From CAZKRU01 sp964555235 (GTDB lineage: Bacteria > Verrucomicrobiota > Verrucomicrobiia > Methylacidiphilales > CAMAQI01): a stretch of DNA of 64,000 nucleotides. Position numbers and translations under genes: made by a program. Positions 27,703 to 37,061 of this stretch are shown one piece after another. The notes beneath the pieces are model-generated. The model did no database searches. It was given only the letters and a program-made list of their open reading frames with translations, and was not told the origin of the DNA. Within the stretch, counting starts at the first letter, position 1, and each line of letters begins with the position of its first letter. The stretch spans positions 3,596-67,595 of the forward strand of contig CAZKRU010000008.1 of NCBI GenBank assembly GCA_964555235.1, in the 5' to 3' direction.

Positions 27703-28965
27703 TCACTGATACCGCAGATACGGTTTCCGTTCCGCTTTCCACCGCTCAACCCCAGGCTCCCACGAAGCTAAAATTTCTTTGGCTCGTTTTTCTTCAATGA
27801 TCGCAACTCGAGCCGCATTGGATCCATTCATCTTATCAAACATCTCCCGGTTTTCACCCTTGAGCTTGGCAACGCCATTCCAACGCGGTTCCACGGCACG
27901 AACGAGTTCAATTCCGTAAAATGAGATCGCGGTGAGGTTCGCTTTGGAATGGGGATCAATTTTTAATCGAACTCCTGAATAAGGGGTCCCCTTCCATCGT
28001 CCTTCGCACGCACAAAATCGAAAAGGCTCTGCTTGAACCCCATCCCATCCGAGCGCATTGACTCGTCGAGCCAGCTCCTTTGCGTCCAATCCCTCACGCG
28101 CCATCACCTCAAAGGGATAGCGATCATTCGCTCCATTATGGATTCCGGCCTCCCCCAAAAGTCCCGTCGCCACATAGCCGCGTACGGATTCGATTCGTGG
28201 AATGTTCGGCGAAGTCGCCACCCAACGCAATCCGGTCTCTTCCCACGCCATCTGGCGATTCCAACCCGACATTTGAACGACACGCAAACGGCACGGCTTT
28301 TTTAAATAATGATCATTGATCCACTCCGCTAACTCACCAACCGTTAATCCATAAACATACGGAACATCATACAGCCCGATAAAAGATTGGTACTTGAGAT
28401 TCAATCGAGGCCCCTCCACGCGAGCCCCCCCGAGGGGATTCGGACGATCGAGCACCATGACTTCAATCCCCGCCTTCTGCGCCTCTTCCATCGCATAGCC
28501 AAGCGTACTAATATACGTGTAGGAGCGACACCCAAGATCCTGGAGATCATAAACCAACACATCGATTCCCTTGAGCATCTCGGGAGTCGGACGTCGCGTA
28601 GGCCCGTAAAGCGAGTGCACCCAAATTCCAGTCGCCTTTTCACGCTGGCTGCTCACATATTTTCCCGCCGGAACTTTTCCGTAAACTCCGTGCTCCGGCC
28701 CAAACAACGCCACCAGCTTCACTCCGGAAGCCTCGTTCAAAATTTGAAGCGTCGTTCGACCCGCATGATTCACTGCGGAGGGATTGGTAATCAATCCGAC
28801 CCGTTTTCCCTTCAGTGGCGCAAATCCTTGCCGAGCCAACTCGTCGATTCCCAACTGAACTTCGGAAAAAACAACGGAAGAAAAAAGACAAAGCACTCCC
28901 AGAATCACCCGACTTCTCAATTCCCATCGAGTCCAGTGCATCATCCTCCTATCAACCAACACCAA
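27703..28965 (-). CDS. namZ: DUF1343/NamZ-type exo-beta-N-acetylmuramidase, exported
   Basis: About 420 residues with a signal peptide (SRVILGVLCLFSSVVFS). The family signature is clear: RVGLITNPSAVNHAGRTTL, ALFGPEHGVYG, IDVLVYDLQDLGCRSYTYIS and VMVLDRPNPLGG. Known NamZ proteins remove N-acetylmuramic acid from the ends of peptidoglycan fragments in cell-wall recycling. The start may be GTG/ATG at 28965 or the internal ATGs near 28941. No other muropeptide-recycling gene is adjacent, so the role is taken from family knowledge. Confidence 0.88.
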   Translation of the reverse strand: MVLVDRRMMHWTRWELRSRVILGVLCLFSSVVFSEVQLGIDELARQGFAPLKGKRVGLITNPSAVNHAGRTTLQILNEASGVKLVALFGPEHGVYGKVPAGKYVSSQREKATGIWVHSLYGPTRRPTPEMLKGIDVLVYDLQDLGCRSYTYISTLGYAMEEAQKAGIEVMVLDRPNPLGGARVEGPRLNLKYQSFIGLYDVPYVYGLTVGELAEWINDHYLKKPCRLRVVQMSGWNRQMAWEETGLRWVATSPNIPRIESVRGYVATGLLGEAGIHNGANDRYPFEVMAREGLDAKELARRVNALGWDGVQAEPFRFCACEGRWKGTPYSGVRLKIDPHSKANLTAISFYGIELVRAVEPRWNGVAKLKGENREMFDKMNGSNAARVAIIEEKRAKEILASWEPGVERWKAERKPYLRYQ

Positions 28966-29001
28966 GAACCCCTAAAATCAAGACTGAAGTGATTCGATGT
29001 T

Positions 29002-29412
29002 GTGAAGCCTCTGCATTTCTGTCAAAAGAGAGCCGTGAGCACTCCGATTCAGGAACTTCCGGGATTTTGGGCGAGCGTCGATCGCTTGGTTTACGATCCG
29101 GAGCAACACACCACGCCGGATCGCCCCCACCCTTTTGTCTACCACATTACCATTCACAACGACAGCAACCTCACGATCCGAATTCGGGGCCGTAAATGGG
29201 TCATTGTCGAAAGCGACGGAGAAACCACGATTGTCGAAGGCGATGGCGTCGTCGGAAAATTTCCAGAGATTCAACCGGGCCAAACCTTTCAATACGACAG
29301 CTACCATCTGATTCGCTCCCGCTGTGTCGCGAATGGATGTTATTTCGCACTAACGCCTTCGGGAGATCCGGTTCTCACCCGGATTCCGACCTTCGAAATG
29401 ATTCCGCCCTAA
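29002..29412 (+). CDS. apaG: ApaG domain protein
   Basis: Up to 136 residues; the true start may be the GTG about 33 bases further in, giving STPIQELPGFWASVD as N-terminus. The fibronectin-III-like ApaG fold is shown by FVYHITIHNDSNLTIRIRGR, then KWVIVESDGETTIVEGDGVV and GKFPEIQPGQTFQY. ApaG is a small cytoplasmic protein linked with cobalt or magnesium homeostasis; the molecular role is not settled. It is followed by an aquaporin gene on the same strand. Confidence 0.88.
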   Translation: MKPLHFCQKRAVSTPIQELPGFWASVDRLVYDPEQHTTPDRPHPFVYHITIHNDSNLTIRIRGRKWVIVESDGETTIVEGDGVVGKFPEIQPGQTFQYDSYHLIRSRCVANGCYFALTPSGDPVLTRIPTFEMIPP

Positions 29413-29476
29413 AACATAGTGATTGCCATTTCCAGCAACTTTCCTCAGGATAACCGCGCTTAATAAAATAACCTGA

Positions 29477-30118
29477 ATGAAGGCCTATCTAGCAGAAGCC
29501 ATCGGAACATTTGCCCTGATCTTTGTCGGGGTGGGTGCGATTAACAACATGAACGGCGACCTCCTCATGGTAGCCTTGGCTCATGGCCTGACCATCGCGG
29601 TCATGGTCTCAGCCACGGCAGCCATTTCGGGAGGACACCTGAATCCTGCAGTCACTTTCGGACTCTGGGTGGGAAAGAAAATTTCCCTTCCTGAAATGCT
29701 GAAATACTGGGGGGCTCAGTTGATTGGAGCCGTTCTCGCGGGCATCATTGCCACGATCCTCTTTGGACGTGGCGTGGTCGTCAACGGCACCCCGGCCCTA
29801 CGGGTCGATTGGTTCTCGGGAGTGGCAATTGAAGCGATCCTGACCTTTTTCCTGGTCTTTGTCGTGTACGGTACCGGAGTGGACCCGCGTGGTCCAAAGA
29901 TTGGAGGTCTCGCCATTGGCTTGACCGTCGCTTTGGATATCATGGTCGGGGGTCCCTTGACGGGTGCCGCGATGAATCCGGCCCGAGCGTTCGGACCGGC
30001 CCTCGCTTCTCAAGCTCTCTTTTACAACTCCTTTGTAGTCCATCTGGTCTACTGGATCGGACCCCTCTTTGGAGGAGGTCTGGCCGGGTTTGTATATAGC
30101 CGCTATCTGCAAGAATAG
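29477..30118 (+). CDS. aqpZ: Aquaporin (MIP family)
   Basis: A 213-residue six-helix membrane channel. The two NPA half-helices are present: SGGHLNPAVTFGLWVG near residue 57 and GAAMNPARAFGPALAS near residue 166. The N-terminus MKAYLAEAIGTFALIFVGVG is typical. The short length and lack of the extra loops of glycerol facilitators favour a water channel (AqpZ type), but glycerol transport cannot be excluded. The next gene follows after 33 bases. Confidence 0.92.
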   Translation: MKAYLAEAIGTFALIFVGVGAINNMNGDLLMVALAHGLTIAVMVSATAAISGGHLNPAVTFGLWVGKKISLPEMLKYWGAQLIGAVLAGIIATILFGRGVVVNGTPALRVDWFSGVAIEAILTFFLVFVVYGTGVDPRGPKIGGLAIGLTVALDIMVGGPLTGAAMNPARAFGPALASQALFYNSFVVHLVYWIGPLFGGGLAGFVYSRYLQE

Positions 30119-30151
30119 GCTTCATTCTCAAAACAAGAGAAAGAAGCAACT

Positions 30152-30682
30152 ATGAATAACCACCGTAATAACGGAGGTGGCCGTCGACGACGCCCCCGCA
30201 GCCGTTCCTCCGAATCCTACCAATCCCGATCCAATGCCTCCTCTGGATTCTTTTCAAAAGTGAAAAGTTTTTTCAGCGGACTTTTTGGATCAAAGCCGAG
30301 CAAGTCAAACGGTTCCTTTAACCGGAACGCCGGTCCCGCCAAAAGCGGAGCCGCGACTCACTCCTCCCCCAAACCGGAATTAGTCCTCACTGAAGTCACC
30401 TCCTCGCGACTTTATGTCGGCAATCTTTCCTACGATACCGTCGAGAGCGATCTCTTTGATTTGTTCTCCAAGGAAGGCTCCGTCAAAAATGTTGAAGTGA
30501 TCATGGATCGCCGTTCGAACCGCTGCAAGGGGTTCGGATTTGTTGAAATGGAAAGCCTCGAAAAAGCAATCGCCGTCTCGCAAAAACTCAATCGCACCGA
30601 ATTCATGGGCCGCCAGATTCTGGTCATGGGCGCCAAAAGCGAACGTCGCGAGCGCGAACAGACTTCTGACAACATCATCTAA
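30152..30682 (+). CDS. RRM-type RNA-binding protein with a basic N-terminal tail
   Basis: A 176-residue protein. The first 80 or so residues are rich in Arg, Ser and Gly (GGGRRRRPRSRSSESYQSRS). One RNA recognition motif follows, with RNP2 RLYVGNLSYDTVESDLFDLF and RNP1 RCKGFGFVEMES. Such bacterial RRM proteins are often cold-induced RNA chaperones. The disordered basic leader is longer than in the common 80-100 residue forms. It ends at a strong terminator. Confidence 0.9.
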   Translation: MNNHRNNGGGRRRRPRSRSSESYQSRSNASSGFFSKVKSFFSGLFGSKPSKSNGSFNRNAGPAKSGAATHSSPKPELVLTEVTSSRLYVGNLSYDTVESDLFDLFSKEGSVKNVEVIMDRRSNRCKGFGFVEMESLEKAIAVSQKLNRTEFMGRQILVMGAKSERREREQTSDNII

Positions 30683-30700
30683 ACCGTCTCAACGGTTTCC

Positions 30701-30736
30701 AAAAAAGCCCCGGGGAAAACTCCGGGGCTTTTTTTA
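30701..30736. terminator. Bidirectional intrinsic terminator
   Basis: AAAAAAGCCCCGG, a short GGAAAACT loop and CCGGGGCTTTTTTT form a strong hairpin with T-runs on both strands. It serves the RRM gene on the plus strand and the hybrid kinase gene, which ends at 30734, on the minus strand. Confidence 0.9.
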
Positions 30737-32800
30737 TGCCTCGACCAGAATCGGATCTTTCTCATCCGGGCCCGGACGACCATGAAACAGCCCTTCGCAC
30801 ATATCGCAAAGTTCGTGCATTCCAAACGGCTTCCGGAGAACGGGAACCGGATGTTTGGCAATCTCACGACTTAAATCCGAAAACTCACTCTCCCCCGTGA
30901 TAAAACAGAATCGAGGAACCAACATCGATCGCTCCCGTTCCAACCACTCTAAGAATTGGACTCCCGTCATCTCCGGCATCCGGACATCTGAAATCACCAG
31001 ATCAAAATCGTGGTGCAAAATTTCCTGAACCGCTTCTCCTCCATGATGCGCCACGGTCACCGAACAGCCAAAGCGTCTCACCAAGACCTGTGAGAGAAAC
31101 GTGCAGATCTCTTTCTCATCGTCAACGATGAGAACCCGTCCAAACCGCTTTTTCAGCCAATCGTCCCCTTCATGATGGCCATTCCCATTTCGTTTGGGGA
31201 TCGACTTCGATTCTGTAATCACCGCAGGAAGAGAAACGGTAAAGGTCGTTCCTTTTCCCGGCTCACTCTCCACTTGGAGTTCTCCGCGATGGTGTTGAAC
31301 GATACTGAGACAAACCGAGAGCCCGAGTCCCGTTCCCTCGTTGGGAGCCTTGGTGGTAAAGAAGGGATCAAAGACTCTCGGCAAAATTTCAGATGGAATC
31401 CCATGTCCATGATCGCTGACTCGAATCTCCACGGTACTCTCCGTCGAATCCACTTCGATCTCCAAAAGCTTTTCCTTCGAGCTCCGCATCGCATGAATGG
31501 CATTCAATCCAAGATTCATCAGCACTTGCTTAATTTGTCCCGCATCGCCATGAACCATCAAGGGGGTGGAAGGCTTTTTCACACGGACCGTCACCCCTTC
31601 CTCCTGGAGCTTGAATTTCAGCACTCGGACGGTGCCTTGAACGACTTCCTGAATTTCAAAGACCTCAGAACGAGCCGCCTCGGGACGAGACAACTGTTGG
31701 AGTTGTCGGATAATTTTCCCCGCTTCCATGGCCGTTTCACCGATCGTTTGCGCATATTCTCTCAGCCTTTCTGTTGATTGCCCTTCAGGGATTTCTGCCA
31801 TCAACATCTCGCTGAACCCCGAAATCGGGAGCAGCTTGTTATTTAATTCATGCGCCACACCGGCCACGAGAGACTCGGTCAGTGCCGTCTTTTCCTTCAT
31901 CTGGACGCTCTTCTCTAAAAGTCGTTGTTGCGTGACATCGTGCAGAAAAACACAGGTCTGGTGGGTTTCCGGAACCCAACTCAAAAAGCAACGAACAATT
32001 TTCAGCTTGGAAGTTTCCGCTCCGAGCGTGCAATCGACACTCCCACCTCGATGATCCAAAAGAATCCCTCGGTGCGCCTTCTTCCACGCATCACCGCATT
32101 CGCCGCTTAAATATTTGCAAAACTCTGATCCCGGCGTCAATCCATCCACCCAACTGGAAAGCACTCCGTTAACCGCTTCGATCCTTCCCTCTTCATCCAA
32201 AAAGGCAACCCCCAATGCCTGATTCTCAAACAAGTGACGGTTTCGGCCCTGAGATTCATTCAACTCATTCAAGCTATGAGTAAGCCGCTCATTTCGCTCC
32301 AATAATTCAAAACGGCGCGCTTCCAGATCGTTAAATTTTTCCGTCATCAATGCCGATTGAACCCGGACCAAGGTCGGTACTGGAACAATTCCGAGTAACT
32401 GATCATTTTCATCCACCAACAGGATGTCGTCATAAAACGCCCGACCGAGACGACCCAACGCCAAACGAAGTGCCTCTCGAACCGGGGTGCTCCGTTTTAA
32501 CCGTAACGGTTGCTGCACCATGTGTTCGCGAATCGGTTTCTTTCCAAGAACTGAAAATCCGTAGCGTGACCCCATCAAAAAACCGAGCAATCGACGCGAA
32601 CAGAGCCCCAAAACTTCCTCCCCATACGTTACCGCCATGAAATCATGCTCATGCTCTTTAAAGCGATCATAAACCGCATCCAGCCGGGCATCCGCAGAGA
32701 CATGCATTCGATGCAAAACCAACTCAACGAGATCCAGTTGTTCGACTCGTTTTTGTCGATCAATCCACTCTTCCAAAGACTCCATCCGAGAACCATACAA
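30734..32800 (-). CDS. Soluble hybrid histidine kinase: CBS pair, PAS, HisKA, HATPase and receiver
   Basis: A 688-residue sensor with no membrane segment. Order: a CBS-domain pair (about residues 15-150, with DDILLVDENDQLLGIVPVPT), a coiled linker, a PAS domain (about 190-300, with ALGVAFLDEEGRIEAVNGVL), a HisKA dimer with VAHELNNKLLPISGFSEML (phospho-His near 318), an ATPase with SDHGHGIPSEI and EGTGLGLSV, and a C-terminal receiver with the phospho-Asp in LVISDVRMPEMTG near 603. CBS pairs bind adenine nucleotides, so the input may be energy state or a nucleotide signal. There is no output domain, so a partner protein must finish the relay; none is adjacent. Confidence 0.9.
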   Translation of the reverse strand: MYGSRMESLEEWIDRQKRVEQLDLVELVLHRMHVSADARLDAVYDRFKEHEHDFMAVTYGEEVLGLCSRRLLGFLMGSRYGFSVLGKKPIREHMVQQPLRLKRSTPVREALRLALGRLGRAFYDDILLVDENDQLLGIVPVPTLVRVQSALMTEKFNDLEARRFELLERNERLTHSLNELNESQGRNRHLFENQALGVAFLDEEGRIEAVNGVLSSWVDGLTPGSEFCKYLSGECGDAWKKAHRGILLDHRGGSVDCTLGAETSKLKIVRCFLSWVPETHQTCVFLHDVTQQRLLEKSVQMKEKTALTESLVAGVAHELNNKLLPISGFSEMLMAEIPEGQSTERLREYAQTIGETAMEAGKIIRQLQQLSRPEAARSEVFEIQEVVQGTVRVLKFKLQEEGVTVRVKKPSTPLMVHGDAGQIKQVLMNLGLNAIHAMRSSKEKLLEIEVDSTESTVEIRVSDHGHGIPSEILPRVFDPFFTTKAPNEGTGLGLSVCLSIVQHHRGELQVESEPGKGTTFTVSLPAVITESKSIPKRNGNGHHEGDDWLKKRFGRVLIVDDEKEICTFLSQVLVRRFGCSVTVAHHGGEAVQEILHHDFDLVISDVRMPEMTGVQFLEWLERERSMLVPRFCFITGESEFSDLSREIAKHPVPVLRKPFGMHELCDMCEGLFHGRPGPDEKDPILVEA

Positions 32801-32828
32801 CCGCCCTGAAACCCTTGCGGGGCAGTTA

Positions 32829-32846
32829 TGTTACAATTAAGTAACA
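32829..32846. promoter_or_regulatory. Palindrome upstream of the hybrid kinase gene
   Basis: TGTTACAATTAAGTAACA has perfect 6-base arms and lies 29 bases before the kinase start. It could be a regulator site. No candidate regulator is evident. Confidence 0.4.
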
Positions 32847-32987
32847 CCATTGATAAGTCTCTTCCTCGCAATTACTTTCTAAAACTTTTCAAGTAAAATC
32901 ACTCCGCTCCACTCATCCGTACGCTTCGCTTTGAATCATCATTGAAGACCTTGTGCTTCCGCCGATTTCATCCTAGCCTCTCGCCTC

Positions 32988-33878
32988 ATGCGACTTCTGC
33001 TCATTGATGGTCACTATTATCTCTATCGATCATTTCATGCCATTCAGCATTTGAGAAACTCCAGCAATCAACCGACGAATGCCCTTTACGGCGTGACCAA
33101 GGCCATTCGTCGCATGCTTCAAGAACTTCAACCCGATCTCGCCGCGTTTGTGATGGATGGAGGCATGCCACAAGAACGACTCGATCTCCAACCTGATTAC
33201 AAAGCCAATCGAGCGGAAACGCCTGATGATCTTCGCCGTCAATTTGAGGAGACCCCCGCACTCGTCAATGCGCTCGGACTTCAGGTCGTCATGATGGAAA
33301 ACGAAGAGGCCGATGATGTCATGGCAAGCTACACGCGCCAGGCAGGTAACGACGAGGTTATTCTTGCCACGAATGACAAAGACCTGATGCAGCTCGTCAA
33401 CGAACGCGTCCGGATTTATCAACCCCAAAAGCAAATGTTTGAACTCTGGGGGCCGGCCGAAGTCGAAGCCAAGTGGGGCGTTCCTCCGGAAAAGATCGGA
33501 GAGATCCTGGCACTGATTGGTGATAACGCCGACAACATCCCCGGTGTCCCCGGAGTCGGTCCCAAAACCGCAACGGCCTGGATCAAAGAATTTGGATCCC
33601 TCACAAATCTCATGACCCGCATCAGCGAAATTAAAAGTGAACGGCTTCGGGAATCCCTCCGGGCGAACCTGGCTCAGGTCGAACGAAATCGCACGATGGT
33701 TCGACTCCGAACGCTCGCCCCCCTTCCTGTCCCACTTCCCAAACTTCTCATTCGCCCCAATCTCGAGGCACAGATTCGCTGCTTCCAGCAATTTGAATTC
33801 AAAACCTTCCTGCAGGAAGCTCAGGAGGCATGGGGAAAATCCCAACCGCAAATTCAAGGCGATCTGTTTTTAAGTTGA
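32988..33878 (+). CDS. Stand-alone 5'-3' exonuclease (PolA N-terminal domain family)
   Basis: A 296-residue protein of the FEN/T5 exonuclease family, without a polymerase part. Motifs: LLIDGHYYLYRSFHAIQ at the N-terminus, the acidic cluster MMENEEADDVMASYTRQAG, ILATNDKDLMQLV, and the helix-three-turn-helix region LIGDNADNIPGVPGVGPKTA. These residues bind two or three metal ions and the DNA. It likely trims flaps or primers during replication and repair. A complete PolA elsewhere in the genome cannot be ruled out. Confidence 0.9.
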   Translation: MRLLLIDGHYYLYRSFHAIQHLRNSSNQPTNALYGVTKAIRRMLQELQPDLAAFVMDGGMPQERLDLQPDYKANRAETPDDLRRQFEETPALVNALGLQVVMMENEEADDVMASYTRQAGNDEVILATNDKDLMQLVNERVRIYQPQKQMFELWGPAEVEAKWGVPPEKIGEILALIGDNADNIPGVPGVGPKTATAWIKEFGSLTNLMTRISEIKSERLRESLRANLAQVERNRTMVRLRTLAPLPVPLPKLLIRPNLEAQIRCFQQFEFKTFLQEAQEAWGKSQPQIQGDLFLS

Positions 33879-33910
33879 TTTTCGCTGATTTCGCTTCAAA
33901 TTAGAGCCCT

Positions 33911-34501
33911 ATGATCTTTCTCGCCCTCATTCTTGCTGTCATGGTCATTGGAGCCCTGATCTCCATTGGCGCTTACAATCGCTTGGTCACCCTACGCAAC
34001 CAATTCAAGAATGCCTTCGCTCAAATCGACGTTCAACTCAAGCGCCGCTACGATCTGATCCCCAATCTCGTTGAAACGGCAAAAGGTTATCTCACCCATG
34101 AGCGTCAAACGCTCGAAGCCGTGATCGCCGCACGAAATCAAGCCTCCTCCGCCGGACAACGCGCCGCCAGCAACCCGGCGGACCCTGAAGCGCTCAAGTC
34201 CCTGGTTGGTGCGGAAACCGTTCTCTCCGGAGCGATGACGCGTTTCTTCGCCCTTGCTGAAGCGTATCCGGACTTAAAGGCGAATCAAAACATGATGCAG
34301 CTCACTGAAGAACTGACTTCCACCGAAAATAAAATCTCCTTTGCTCGTCAGGCGTACAATGATGCCGTCACCCTCTACAACACGAACCGAGAGACTTTTC
34401 CGACCGTGATTTTTGCCAGCCTCTTTAATTTTGTCGCCGCAGAGCTCTTCCGAGTTGAAAATGAAGCAGAGAAACAGGCCCCTAAAGTTTCCTTCTCCTG
34501 A
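33911..34501 (+). CDS. lemA: LemA family protein
   Basis: A 196-residue protein with one N-terminal membrane helix (MIFLALILAVMVIGALISIG). The family core follows: NAFAQIDVQLKRRYDLIPNL, then VETAKGYLTHERQTLEAV, and the C-terminal TEELTSTENKISFARQAYND. LemA proteins are membrane-anchored helical bundles of uncertain function. The usual neighbour with a TPM or DUF2207 domain is missing; a glycosyltransferase gene follows instead. Confidence 0.93.
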   Translation: MIFLALILAVMVIGALISIGAYNRLVTLRNQFKNAFAQIDVQLKRRYDLIPNLVETAKGYLTHERQTLEAVIAARNQASSAGQRAASNPADPEALKSLVGAETVLSGAMTRFFALAEAYPDLKANQNMMQLTEELTSTENKISFARQAYNDAVTLYNTNRETFPTVIFASLFNFVAAELFRVENEAEKQAPKVSFS

Positions 34502-34555
34502 TCACCAAGCTTCAGGAGTGTGAAGGGACCATTCCTTCGGTATTCCTCTCATTTC

Positions 34556-36304
34556 ATGACTCCCCTGACTCCTACTGAAAAACGCCTCGTCCGAGGAGTG
34601 GAATTGGGAGCCGTACTCGTTTTATGGGCCATCGTCTTCCGACTCGATGAAGGAGCCGATCTCGAAATTTTGATGATGATTCTGGCCGCACTCTTCGGCG
34701 TCTCCATTTCCCAAGTCAGTCGCCCCATTATTTTTCGGCTTGGGTGGAGCGATGTCCTTAAATTTACAGGATCGCGCGGATTTTACGCGGCTGGAACGGT
34801 GATCCTTTTTCGCTGGGGATCCGGCCTTCCCCTTTTTCCAGGAACTGAAGCGATTCTCGCTTGGGCCTGGCAATTCCCCGTTCTCGCACTCGTCATCTGG
34901 GTCATTCCTCGAACGCTCCAAGGGGAGGTTGGGATTGGAGCGACCGCTCCACCGAAACGCATCGCCATCTGGTCGGTGAATTATGCTCCCGAAGAAGCCG
35001 GGATCGCGCCACAAACCACGGCCTTGGCTCAGTCGCTCAAAGAGGCGGGTTATCTGGTAACGGTGGTCACCACCTTTCCGTATTATCCGGAATGGCGAAA
35101 ACGGAATGCCGATCTCGGAAAATTTCATGAGTGGCAAGTTCTCGAGGGAATTACGGTTCATCGTTGTTGGCATTATGTTCCGCCAAACCCAACCACCCTC
35201 CAACGGATCGTCCACCAACTTAGTTTTTTAATGACGAGCCTTTATCGTCTCCTGCTCTTGGAACGCCATGATCTTTATATCGGAATTTGTCCGCCGTTTG
35301 CCCTCGGGCCTTTGATGCGCGTGGTGGGACTGGTTAAACTCGCCCCTTATTTTTTGCATGTTCAAGATCTCGAAGTGCAGGCGGCCGCCGATCTCCGTCA
35401 AATTCCCTCGGAAATGGTCCGATTTTTCAGATGGTTTGAGCGGTGGGGCTACTGGCGCGCAGCGAAAGTGACGACCATCAGTCACGGAATGATCAAGACC
35501 CTCGCCACCCTCATCCCCAATCTTCCCGTCGGATTACTTCCGAATCGACCGCGACGTTTTCCGCATTTGCTTTTCCCTTACAATACCGCGCAAATGGGGG
35601 AGACCTCCTCCCGCTCCGTTCGAAGAGTTTTGTATACGGGGAATATTGGCGAAAAACAGGATCTCATTACCGCCGCCGCTGCTTTTCGGGAAGTCCCAAA
35701 TGTTGAGCTGCACATTCATGGCGAGGGTTCCGCCAAAGGTCGCTTAATGGAATGGCTCCAGGCAAATCCGTGCAGCAATGTCACCGTCGGCCCCTTGATT
35801 CCGGCAGAAGCCTACGCACGCACGCTCGACGCGGCAGATGCCTGTCTGATTTGTGAAAAACCGGGCCCGGAAAATATCTCATACTTTCCTTCAAAACTTT
35901 TGGTCTATCTCGACCTCGGCCGACCGGTCCTCCTCTTGGCAGGAACCGAATCAGAACTTTATCAACTGAATCGAGAACACCGTTTTGCGCTCGGATGTGA
36001 GCCCGGCGAAAATCCGACCGATCTGATCCGCCGCTTCTCCCACCTTCCTCCTCAGGAACTCGATTCATGGGCAAAAGCCGCCAAACATTTTCTCCCCACC
36101 CTACGCGGAGATACCGAGTGGAACCGTTACTTTGAAGATTGCCGCAACTGCGCCACATATGGCACTTCCGAATCGATCGGAATGAGCCTGCGCTTCCGAC
36201 TCTTCCTTCTTCGAACCATTCTCATCCCCATCGGACTGGTTGTTTTGGTCGCAATGCATCTCGGCGTTCGACTTTTTGAAAAAGCGCAGCACCCCAATCA
36301 CTAA
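34556..36304 (+). CDS. Glycosyltransferase family 4 (WcaI-like) fused to membrane segments
   Basis: About 582 residues. The first 130 or so hold several hydrophobic segments (GVELGAVLVLWAIVFRLD, FPVLALVIWVIPRTL). A GT-B domain follows, opening with IAIWSVNYAPEEAGIAPQTT, close to the WcaI-type colanic-acid transferases. The C-terminal part has the LYTGNIGEKQDLITAAAAF segment and ends with another helix (TILIPIGLVVLVAMHLGV). It probably transfers a sugar to a lipid-linked glycan at the inner membrane. I start at ATG 34556; the frame extends upstream to 34520. Confidence 0.85.
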   Translation: MTPLTPTEKRLVRGVELGAVLVLWAIVFRLDEGADLEILMMILAALFGVSISQVSRPIIFRLGWSDVLKFTGSRGFYAAGTVILFRWGSGLPLFPGTEAILAWAWQFPVLALVIWVIPRTLQGEVGIGATAPPKRIAIWSVNYAPEEAGIAPQTTALAQSLKEAGYLVTVVTTFPYYPEWRKRNADLGKFHEWQVLEGITVHRCWHYVPPNPTTLQRIVHQLSFLMTSLYRLLLLERHDLYIGICPPFALGPLMRVVGLVKLAPYFLHVQDLEVQAAADLRQIPSEMVRFFRWFERWGYWRAAKVTTISHGMIKTLATLIPNLPVGLLPNRPRRFPHLLFPYNTAQMGETSSRSVRRVLYTGNIGEKQDLITAAAAFREVPNVELHIHGEGSAKGRLMEWLQANPCSNVTVGPLIPAEAYARTLDAADACLICEKPGPENISYFPSKLLVYLDLGRPVLLLAGTESELYQLNREHRFALGCEPGENPTDLIRRFSHLPPQELDSWAKAAKHFLPTLRGDTEWNRYFEDCRNCATYGTSESIGMSLRFRLFLLRTILIPIGLVVLVAMHLGVRLFEKAQHPNH

Positions 36305-36330
36305 CAATTCCACAAAGAAACTGGATCTCC

Positions 36331-36446
36331 TCACACAAAGACACCAAGCTCACGAAGTTCTTTGACTGAAGAATGAATAGAATTTTGTTCAAAGCTTAAA
36401 ACAAAAATGGGTTTCCTTTGTGGCTTCGTGCCTTTGTGTGAGACCG
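36331..36446. repeat. Inverted CACACAAAG repeat
   Basis: CTCACACAAAGACACCAAGC on the left faces GGCTTCGTGCCTTTGTGTGA on the right, with an AT-rich middle. A fragment of the left arm recurs at about 63850. It fills the space between two convergent genes. Confidence 0.55.
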
Positions 36447-36481
36447 GATCGTTTCAAAGAAATCCCACACAGCGTATCGTC

Positions 36482-37000
36482 TTAAGCCGTTTCGTTCAGA
36501 ATCGTCCCACGCTCTGGCTCTTCCACCGCGCGACGATACGCTTCAAAGGTCTGCGGATGAGAATCCCGTTCAATGACCTCCGATGGACTCGAGCGAAATT
36601 GTTTCTCCGGATCGCCAAGCGCCTCCGTTGACAAGGCCGCCACCCGATCCTCATGCTTTTCAATCACCTTTTCAGTGAGAGGAGGATTCGGTTCCGGTTG
36701 AATCGGTATAATCGGATTTCGCAATCCAACCGTGTTAATCCCCGTATCAACGGATCGCTCAATTGCCGAAGGCGCTTCTCCATAACGCTTGATTTCACGA
36801 GCACTTGGCGTTTCCGGAAGAAGTTTCTCTGATTTCTCAGGTAATGCCTGGACTAACTGCTGACGGATCGCATTTTCCTTCGCCTGATCCGCCACCGGCT
36901 TTTGCTTCAGCCCACGAATTAACGACGGCTCCTGCGGAGTCATTCCCCCAAGTGCGAGTCCTACATTCGTGATCATTTCATAAGATGCCACTGAGTCCAA
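36482..37000 (-). CDS. Hypothetical protein rich in Pro, Glu and Lys
   Basis: Up to 172 residues; an internal ATG at 36976 (MITNVGLALGGM) is another possible start. The sequence is dominated by charged and Pro-rich stretches (for example IIPIQPEPNPPLTEKVIEKH) and looks largely disordered. No family, signal peptide or membrane helix is recognised. It lies alone between a repeat and the multi-hairpin element, so a chance frame is possible, though its length favours a gene. Confidence 0.5.
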   Translation of the reverse strand: MDSVASYEMITNVGLALGGMTPQEPSLIRGLKQKPVADQAKENAIRQQLVQALPEKSEKLLPETPSAREIKRYGEAPSAIERSVDTGINTVGLRNPIIPIQPEPNPPLTEKVIEKHEDRVAALSTEALGDPEKQFRSSPSEVIERDSHPQTFEAYRRAVEEPERGTILNETA

Positions 37001-37061
37001 AATCCGTCAATGGGCTGCGAAAAACCATGATTCACGCAGAGCTCGCAGTGACCGCTGAGGT

